In this document: piece by piece, positions 62,301-64,000 of the stretch | How the letters are laid out: each line of letters begins with the position of its first letter | How positions within the stretch are numbered: the stretch's first letter is position 1 | Program-made: the position numbers and the translations under genes | Notes under the pieces: model-generated | Database searches by the model: none | The model's input: the letters and a program-made list of their open reading frames with translations, nothing else | What the model was told of the DNA's origin: nothing | From: Epiperipatus broadwayi | Lineage: Eukaryota; Onychophora; Udeonychophora; Euonychophora; Peripatidae | Length of the DNA: 64,000 nt | Direction of reading: 5' to 3' | Assembly (NCBI GenBank): GCA_028023455.1 | Contig: JAQFVV010012395.1 | Coordinates: 2,478,001-2,542,000 of the forward strand

Positions 62301-62976
62301 TTCACTAGCATCCAGAAAAGTTATTCTGAGACTGTCTACAATCATATACACAAATTTTCTGCAAATCAATTTATGTTCAATCGCAGATGTTAATCACATC
62401 ATATTCTTTAAGCTTTAAATATCCACTATCTATTATAAGAATAGAGTACAAAATTATCTACTGAAATTGTTTCTCCTGACATGATAATTGAGCATCCTAG
62501 TTATTATCGCAAATCTTGACAGCTTAAAATTATAATCCTACTTATAATAATTTATTTTATCATAATAATTTTTGTTACAATTGAAACACTTTTTTTCTAT
62601 AAGAATCTTATTTCAGTTATTATTTTTCTTTTAATCGCATGCATTTCCCTTTTATTATCACTTTTCTTAATAAACAATCAATCACTAGATGGATTTTTAT
62701 GGAAAATTTGATTCTGGTTGGAATTTGAAATTTATATGTTCATTAGTGAACTGATTTTATAATTATTACTTTCATGATTTTGTATCGTTAATTTTTTTTT
62801 TCTCTCTCTTTTTTAGAATGAGGAAAGCTGGTATTTTATGTCCTGAAGTGGTTATTCTGCGTAAGCATATTTTAGTAATGAGTTTCATTGGTTTTGAACA
62901 GAAGCCAGCTCCTAAACTTCAGGAAGCTAGACTATCACCAGAACAAATGAAAACTGCCTATATACAATGTGTACAA
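17141..62976 (+). CDS. RIOK3: RIO kinase 3, partial gene (exons 1-8 of the coding part)
   Basis: RIOK3 is a cytoplasmic RIO-family atypical protein kinase. In mammals it is associated with 40S ribosome maturation and modulates innate-immune signalling. Eight exons join in phase into 384 codons with no stop. In order they give a conserved N-terminal EEVMSEQLAQTLQ segment (about residues 35-50), an acidic variable linker (about 59-142), the RIOK3-typical TKHDAVICGRKNAR and GDGAGFDMQLSN blocks, the RIO ATP-binding loop STGKE (256-260), the catalytic Lys in CAVKAFK (Lys283), and HILVMSFIG in the hinge region. The catalytic HAD and metal-binding IDVSQ motifs are not in the window. Human RIOK3 has 519 residues, so roughly a quarter is missing. 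The start at 17141 matches the length of other RIOK3 N-termini. Introns are unusually long and repeat-filled. Confidence 0.95.
17378..17515 (-). mobile_element. Small retroposon with 15-bp target duplication
   Basis: The segment is flanked by the identical 15-mer ATTATAATCAATTAA at 17363-17377 and 17516-17530 (within one base), the hallmark of target-primed insertion. Inside, an imperfect inverted repeat pairs TAATCTATATAAAGCGCTTGAAA (17409-17431) with TTTCAAGCGCAATATATAGATTA (17497-17519), so the RNA would fold back. A related, shorter sequence occurs at 48222-48290. The family is not recognised. Confidence 0.65.
17531..18150. other. RIOK3 intron 1, unassigned part
   Basis: AT-rich intron sequence with T-runs; no gene or repeat pair was found. 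Confidence 0.5.
18259..18317 (-). ncRNA. Type I hammerhead self-cleaving ribozyme
   Basis: On the - strand all core parts are in order. The 5' strand of stem I is AUCCAA, loop GGC, UCCUCA. The core CUGAUGA follows (18296-18302). Stem II is GGC/GCC around CACAA, then GAAA (18279-18282), a minimal stem III AC-UA-GU, and C17 at 18273. The 3' strand of stem I is UGAGGA, UA, UUGGAU. Both six-pair segments of stem I are fully complementary, with an internal loop between them, as in natural type I ribozymes. Cleavage is predicted between 18273 and 18272. The pair next to the core in stem II is A-A instead of the usual G-C, which should weaken it. The very short, self-complementary stem III (ACUAGU) is typical of retroelement hammerheads that act as dimers. 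Confidence 0.8.
18648..18691 (+). ncRNA. Partial hammerhead ribozyme, stem I broken
   Basis: On the + strand the core reads CUGACGA (18648-18654). It is followed by the same stem II (18655-18667), GAAAC (18668-18672), UAGUC and the 3' strand of stem I UGAGGAUAUUGGAU. Position 7 is C instead of U, which hammerheads tolerate. The 5' strand of stem I is replaced by the inverted-repeat arm (GAGUAAUAA), so stem I cannot form. It is a truncated copy made by the fold-back rearrangement. Confidence 0.7.
18851..19990. other. RIOK3 intron 1, unassigned part
   Basis: No supported feature. A + strand open stretch at 19165-19350 has no recognisable motif or splice context. Confidence 0.4.
19995..20850. 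repeat. Large palindrome (fold-back element), arms about 400 bp
   Basis: The left arm (19995-20418) is matched in reverse complement by the right arm (20424-20850), with the symmetry centre near 20421. Examples: TTAAATCACCCCACA at 20346-20360 faces TGTGGGGTGATTTAA at 20450-20464, and CACCTAACACAAATG near 20279 faces CATTTGTGTTAGGTG near 20517. Each arm also holds a direct partial repeat of its own outer end, so the terminal module AATATTAAATCACCCCACA or its complement occurs four times. No ORF. It is probably a nested non-autonomous inverted-repeat transposon. Confidence 0.85.
20858..22982 (+). mobile_element. LTR-like element A (possible solo LTR), 2.1 kb
   Basis: Starts TGTAACG and ends near GATTGGTACA. 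It is flanked by ATAT on both sides (20854-20857 and 22983-22986). It matches element B (34159-36136) in terminal sequence, three internal modules and the 3' module. The start folds as TGTAACGATACATA against TATGTCGTTACA. A TATA-like ATATAAAAAGGG lies near 21326, and downstream sequence to about 21530 is less AT-rich. Internal order is X (21755-22090), Y (22092-22610), Z (22735-22982). There is no coding region, and a - strand open stretch at 21189-21530 has no family features. TG...CA ends with a 4-bp duplication fit a solo LTR, but a non-autonomous DNA transposon is not excluded. Confidence 0.6.
22987..24525. other. RIOK3 intron 1, unassigned part
   Basis: AT-rich intron with AT microsatellites (near 23262-23278) and a CA run at 24506-24520. 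No gene or repeat pair recognised. Confidence 0.5.
24529..24848. mobile_element. Fold-back element with 110-bp arms
   Basis: The left arm 24529-24657 and right arm 24740-24848 are inverted copies. AATTAACTATTATTTTAAAA on the left faces TTTTAAAAGTAATAGTTAATT on the right, and TTTTGGCCAAA faces TTTGGCCAAAA. The outer ends are ATTAATTGTAA and TTATAATTAAT. Both arms read outward contain CTGAAGATG ... GGCCAAAACATNATAATA, a layout that recalls the hairpin at Penelope-like element ends. No ORF. Confidence 0.75.
25058..25200 (+). CDS. RIOK3: RIOK3 exon 2
   Basis: Acceptor TTTTAG at 25052-25057; donor GTACTA at 25201, a weak but valid GT. It encodes the rest of Gly59 to the first base of Val107: SDPLFEFEDNPEERSDLA, then LALALQYEYDKEHDQ, matching the RIOK3 segment DLMLAQMLQMEYDREYD. 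This is a helical, charged, kinase-external region. Confidence 0.93.
25201..29553. other. RIOK3 intron 2, no internal gene
   Basis: 4.35 kb of AT-rich intron with many T-runs and a low-complexity texture. Open stretches at 27797-28003 and 28334-28603 lack motifs, and no repeat pair was found. A polypyrimidine tract (29530-29542) precedes exon 3. Confidence 0.6.
29554..29658 (+). CDS. RIOK3: RIOK3 exon 3
   Basis: Acceptor ATCACAG ends at 29553; donor GTTTGT at 29659. Enters in phase 1 (completing Val107) and leaves one base for Glu142. Encodes SVSYKNYHLLDPSLSVD, then an acidic/lysine linker ending EESFCK. The SVSYKNY start matches the conserved SISFENY of RIOK3. The remainder is the variable acidic linker, similar in length to human, so no further exon is required before exon 4. 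Confidence 0.88.
29659..30500. other. RIOK3 intron 3, first part
   Basis: AT-rich intron with AT microsatellite at 30007-30021 and an A-run near 29785. Nothing else supported. Confidence 0.5.
30540..30620 (-). repeat. Possible tRNA-derived SINE head
   Basis: On the - strand TGAATTCAAACCCTGG (30577-30592) resembles a B box, with a weak A-box-like AGGTCACTAAGTG upstream. No second copy was found in the window, so this is weak. Confidence 0.25.
31077..31275 (+). repeat. Direct repeat, about 70 bp, spacing 126 bp
   Basis: GATAGGAATGTGCATTTACC (31077) and GGTAGGAATGTGCATCTACC (31203) open two related segments. Both continue through AATACTAAGT and AAGTGCAAGAGGCA to AAAAGCRTCT. Diverged tandem duplication of unknown content. 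Confidence 0.75.
31280..34150. other. RIOK3 intron 3, unassigned part
   Basis: No gene recognised. Short simple repeats: (AT)n near 31798-31811, GATT repeats near 32365 and four CATC-type repeats at 32461-32478. Confidence 0.5.
34159..36136 (+). mobile_element. LTR-like element B (possible solo LTR), 2.0 kb
   Basis: Begins TGTAACGGGCACATACGACGTTACA and ends GATCGTTATA. Flanked by ATAT at 34155-34158 and 36137-36140. It shares the same modules as element A but in a different order: Y (34926-35400), X (35405-35760), Z (35880-36136). Within each module similarity is high (TCGGGCGTGAATGGCT in Y, TAGACGCTTGCATGGATTCG in X, GCCTAGATGGCGCCCTTGTAG in Z). The region before Y (34460-34900) differs from that of element A. 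No coding region. Confidence 0.6.
36640..36738 (-). repeat. tRNA-derived SINE, family S1, copy 2
   Basis: On the - strand it has TAGCACAGTTGGTAG, a clear tRNA A box (36719-36733), then a B-box-like GGATAGATTCTGG. The tail TATGAACTACCAAGCAATAAAGCCATT matches the copy at 6664-6768. The good A box shows a tRNA-derived promoter, but the body does not fold as a tRNA. Confidence 0.7.
36740..38730. other. RIOK3 intron 3, unassigned part
   Basis: AT-rich, T-run-rich intron sequence with no supported gene, RNA or repeat pair. Confidence 0.5.
38742..38803 (+). repeat. tRNA-derived SINE head
   Basis: CATGGTCTGATGATTATTGCAC resembles a tRNA A-box region, and about 45 bases later CTGTTTTAAATCTG resembles a B box. 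The stretch at 58686-58758 has a similar layout. No full tRNA fold. Confidence 0.4.
39042..39170 (+). repeat. tRNA-derived SINE with unrelated tail
   Basis: AGTGGCGAAGATG (A-box-like) is followed 35 bases later by ATATTCAAATCTT (B-box-like). A less AT-rich tail (TCGTCTCTCACTGACCGGTC) then ends in a TG microsatellite. Layout and size fit a SINE. No second copy was found here. Confidence 0.45.
39171..40570. other. RIOK3 intron 3, unassigned part
   Basis: Includes a slightly less AT-rich stretch at 39640-40020, with a GCTGCTGCTGCTG run near 39869, whose - strand open stretch 39801-40001 has no recognised motif. Confidence 0.4.
40575..40960 (+). other. GC-rich island with a 97-codon open frame, unrecognised
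   Basis: About 40575-40840 is near half G+C, in sharp contrast with its surroundings. A + strand ORF (40664-40957) starts MGAPVGFDDVMQPAGKLRHG and continues in normal amino-acid composition to about residue 52 (DILINSFTALQ). After that it becomes low-complexity AT translation. CAG at the change point could be coincidental. AATAAA-type sequences follow at 40965-40985. It could be part of an unrecognised mobile element or a retrocopy. No family recognised. Confidence 0.35.
40990..45981. other. RIOK3 intron 3, last part
   Basis: No gene supported. A - strand open stretch at 41386-41655 (starts MARLHNYSVTVRKRVTRKHS) has ordinary composition but no recognised family or splice context. (TG) and (AT) runs lie at 42055-42078. 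A weak direct repeat GGAAAGTTGA occurs at 44562 and 44610. Confidence 0.45.
45982..46094 (+). CDS. RIOK3: RIOK3 exon 4
   Basis: Acceptor TTTTAAAG ends at 45981; donor GTAAGT at 46095. Completes Glu142 and ends in phase 0 at Asn179. Encodes IPIPVFHKSGIIRVGK, then HMLTKHDAVICGRKNARKF. TKHD.V.CGRKN is a signature block of RIOK3 proteins, directly N-terminal to the RIO domain. Confidence 0.95.
46095..48215. other. RIOK3 intron 4, first part
   Basis: AT-rich intron with a long T-run at 46877-46902, an AT run near 47206-47226 and a 14-base G run at 47415-47428. No gene. Confidence 0.55.
48222..48292 (+). repeat. Relative of the small retroposon at 17378-17515
   Basis: TAGCGCTTGAAAGAGAAGCTATA and ATGCTTAGCGCTTTCGAG match, with indels, the - strand of the element in intron 1 (GCGCTTGAAACAC ... 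GAAGCTATA and TTGCTTAGCACGTTC). The similarity is short but has two separate matching blocks in the same order. Confidence 0.45.
48293..48960. other. RIOK3 intron 4, unassigned part
   Basis: Nothing supported. The sequence after CAG at 48525 resembles an acceptor context but does not encode RIOK3. Confidence 0.4.
48961..51960. other. Compositionally distinct, unassigned 3-kb block in intron 4
   Basis: This block has fewer T/A homopolymers and more G+C dinucleotide variety than the intron around it (for example TTGCGGTGCTGACC near 49981, ATACGCGTATGGG near 51137, GCCGCTGGCGAAGCCCGG near 51465). One + strand ORF (50055-50243, starting MNKKLACTYDRRRLKKWLVG) has plausible composition but no recognised family. 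A - strand promoter-like cluster lies at 51421-51455. A candidate LTR on the - strand could run from 51532 (TGTAACC) to 50324 (CCATTACA), but this is uncertain. Most likely an unrecognised retroelement. Confidence 0.4.
51421..51455 (-). promoter_or_regulatory. Heat-shock element and TATA box
   Basis: On the - strand AGAAAGTTCTAGAAGG (51440-51455) contains three perfect alternating units GAA-TTC-GAA, the binding pattern of heat-shock factor. TATAAATA follows 12 bases downstream (51421-51428). Transcription would begin near 51390 and run left. The first ATG downstream opens only a tiny frame, so this looks like a retroelement or non-coding promoter. Confidence 0.55.
51961..53118. other. RIOK3 intron 4, last part
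   Basis: AT-rich intron; a T-run (53103-53116) forms the polypyrimidine tract of exon 5. Nothing else supported. Confidence 0.55.
53119..53262 (+). CDS. RIOK3: RIOK3 exon 5
   Basis: Acceptor TTTTTTAG ends at 53118; donor GTAAGT at 53263. Phase 0 at both ends, 48 codons (residues 180-227). Encodes FPPGFETGDGAGFDMQLSNK, then VFNKLKVH and RLHEKKELSTA, closely following the RIOK3 blocks GDGIGMDLKLSNHVFN and RLHEKKEHSTA. Confidence 0.96.
53263..56339. other. RIOK3 intron 5, no internal gene
   Basis: 3.1 kb of AT-rich intron; (ATT)n runs at 56287-56306 and 56318-56333 sit just before exon 6. No repeat pair or coding signal was found. Confidence 0.55.
56340..56467 (+). CDS. RIOK3: RIOK3 exon 6, RIO ATP-binding loop
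   Basis: Acceptor TTTAAAG ends at 56339; donor GTAAGT at 56468. Residues 228-269 plus two bases of Gln270. Encodes EQVLDTTTRLLLFKLEN, then GGVISTGKEACVLYARGG. STGKE (256-260) is the flexible nucleotide-binding loop of RIO kinases. Confidence 0.96.
56468..57185. other. RIOK3 intron 6, first part
   Basis: Nothing supported; A- and T-runs near 56817 and 56950. Confidence 0.5.
57190..58335 (-). pseudogene. RTE-like LINE relic, internally deleted
   Basis: The left end (57220-57360) matches the 3' end of the LINE at 10104-10260 (CAGGGTGAAGGTCCAAG; TTTCACATATGGT). At about 57425 it jumps to sequence equivalent to 11315 onward, so about 1 kb including the RT catalytic core is deleted. It continues through the RT N-terminus and linker to about 58330, equivalent to 60600 in the next copy. 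No usable ORF. Confidence 0.65.
58336..59140. other. RIOK3 intron 6, unassigned part with a tRNA-like SINE head
   Basis: At 58686-58758 (+) ATATGACTAATGGTATAG resembles an A-box region and GAGTTTCAAGTTCAG a B box, similar in layout to 38742-38803. Otherwise no feature. Confidence 0.35.
59811..59861 (+). repeat. SINE-like interspersed repeat, copy 2
   Basis: Reverse-complement partner of 123-172; shares ATTGATAAGTGCTGGTTCTGCA against the first copy with few changes. It lies inside an LINE relic, between the RT part and the linker part, so it inserted after the LINE or came with a nested element spanning about 59780-60000. Confidence 0.55.
60074..60260. repeat. 93-bp tandem duplication inside the LINE
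   Basis: TAGTAGTTTCATCTTT opens copies at 60074 and 60167. Both run through AACAACTTTCCTT and ATTAAGACRTTT to CATTTATTCTCTTCTA, with a handful of substitutions. Confidence 0.9.
61340..61690 (+). pseudogene. Possible LINE C-terminal fragment
   Basis: About 61560-61590 encodes SAVRWLDYINKY, like the RW(x)DDI segment near the C-terminus of RTE/CR1 LINEs. Surrounding sequence is less AT-homopolymeric. Too short for a family call. Confidence 0.3.
61943..62125 (+). CDS. RIOK3: RIOK3 exon 7, RIO N-lobe with catalytic lysine
   Basis: Acceptor TTTTTTAG ends at 61942; donor GTAGGT at 62126. It completes Gln270 and ends with two bases of Arg331. Encodes NYEQPIPSECAVKAFKTTLN, then EFKNREMYIKEDYRF and KLWAEKEMHNLKR. 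Lys283 in CAVKAFK is the ATP-anchoring lysine. KDRFSKQNPRK and WAEKEMHNL are strongly conserved in the family. Confidence 0.97.
62126..62816. other. RIOK3 intron 7
   Basis: 691-bp intron, the shortest here, ending in a strong polypyrimidine tract (62792-62814). No internal feature. Confidence 0.85.
62817..62976 (+). CDS. RIOK3: RIOK3 exon 8
   Basis: Acceptor TTTTTTAG ends at 62816; donor GTTAGT at 62977. It completes Arg331 and ends in phase 0 at Gln384. Encodes MRKAGILCPEVVILRKHILV, then MSFIGFEQKPAPKLQEA. HILVMSFIG is the hinge region between the two kinase lobes. The next family segment (…RQLY…HADLSEYN) is not found before 64000. Confidence 0.95.
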
Positions 62977-64000
62977 GTTAGTAATGAGCATCTTTTTTTC
63001 CATTTTTTGTTTACGTAACTCATTGTTTTTAAAGCATTTATTGAAGGTCAATTATGAATATTACTATTAAAAAATTTTCTATTCATTTTTAACATAACTG
63101 CACTCAAATTTTTAATTAAGCATGTATTTAAATGTATGTATAGTCTTATTTCAATATCTTAAATAGCTTTTGTTATTAGTGTTATCAACACATTAGATTG
63201 TCTACACATACACTCGCTTCATTTTAAAACCTTTAATTTTGAATATCAAAAGTTGTTAAAACATTAATAGTTTGTCAAAAAAATTGAAATCTATATTGCT
63301 ATTTTTTTTTAATTTCAAAAGATAAGATAAATTGAAAGATCCAATTTTTATTTAAAAAAGATTCTTCATTCATGATTTACAATGTGTTTCTAGTTTTTGT
63401 TTGATAAAGTAAGACTCAGGAAAAACTGAGTGGCCATTACTGATCACAAAGAACAAACACTGTTAAAATATGATGTAATTTTCACCAATGTTGTGATGAA
63501 TATCTTATACCTTCAGATCCTGACTTATAATTTAATTTTCATTATATAAATTTATATTCAGCTTTAATATGAAAATTTATTTTATTATAAAATTTGACAG
63601 GATAAGGTCTTTAATCCTTGATGTAAGCATTCAGTAAGCCAATAGATATTAGATAGTACTATAAACTACAATGGATTAATGATTAATTAGCTCTTATTAA
63701 ATACATTTTATAATTTGGTCATGAGAATTAATTAGAAAAATCGATTATGATGGTAATGGAATATTGGCATTTCTTACAACGAAGATGCATATTGTCTGAA
63801 ACCAGTTTAAATATCTATTATATATACTTAGTATTTATGAATTACCATAAAAGATTTATTTGATTTAGCAGTTGTCTGTTCCAAATTGCATAAAAGATAT
63901 AAGTAGATGAGAATGAATCAAAATTGATTACTAAAAGTTATAAATACTGATATCCTTAATTTCACATTGGATAGACTTGCAAGAGATAAATCATCATCTT
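62977..64000. other. RIOK3 intron 8, partial
   Basis: AT-rich intron running off the window; no further exon is recognised. Confidence 0.6.

Overview
The window is a very AT-rich stretch of an invertebrate animal genome. The signs are spliced exons with GT/AG borders, introns of up to about 16 kb, many non-LTR and LTR retrotransposon relics, tRNA-derived SINEs, fold-back elements and AT microsatellites. Base composition, intron size and repeat content would fit a chelicerate such as a spider, or another large AT-rich invertebrate genome. The sequence alone does not settle the species.

One host gene is present: the 5' two thirds to three quarters of RIOK3 (atypical RIO-family protein kinase 3) on the + strand. 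Eight coding exons lie at 17140-17316, 25058-25200, 29554-29658, 45982-46094, 53119-53262, 56340-56467, 61943-62125 and 62817-62976. All splice phases match and together give 384 codons without a stop. The reading runs from the initiator Met through the RIO ATP-binding loop and catalytic lysine. The catalytic-loop and metal-binding exons lie beyond base 64000. A splice-acceptor-like sequence sits directly before the ATG, so a non-coding first exon and the promoter are probably further upstream and were not located.

Layout: 1-4869, a broken Ty3/gypsy element on the - strand (gag, protease, RT-RNase H, integrase, and one LTR with a primer-binding-like site and TATA box). 4870-7580, unassigned AT-rich DNA with a 440-bp tandem duplication and a SINE. 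7580-9545, a degraded + strand LINE ending in a zinc-finger remnant. 9690-10102, a short tandem array. 10104-13640, a - strand RTE-like LINE interrupted by a + strand copy of the same kind. 15191-17022, a second Ty3/gypsy relic. 17140-62976, RIOK3, whose introns hold the rest: a small retroposon with a 15-bp target duplication, a fold-back element carrying a recognisable hammerhead ribozyme, an ~840-bp palindrome, two ~2-kb LTR-like elements whose internal modules are in swapped order, SINEs, a GC-rich island, a heat-shock-element/TATA promoter pair, and two more RTE-like LINE relics.

Nothing in the mobile-element part looks intact. The most unusual item is the hammerhead ribozyme at 18259-18317 (- strand) with a nearby second, inverted, incomplete copy. 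This is typical of Penelope-like retroelement termini and here sits in RIOK3 intron 1. All family assignments come from reading motifs; no database search was run.
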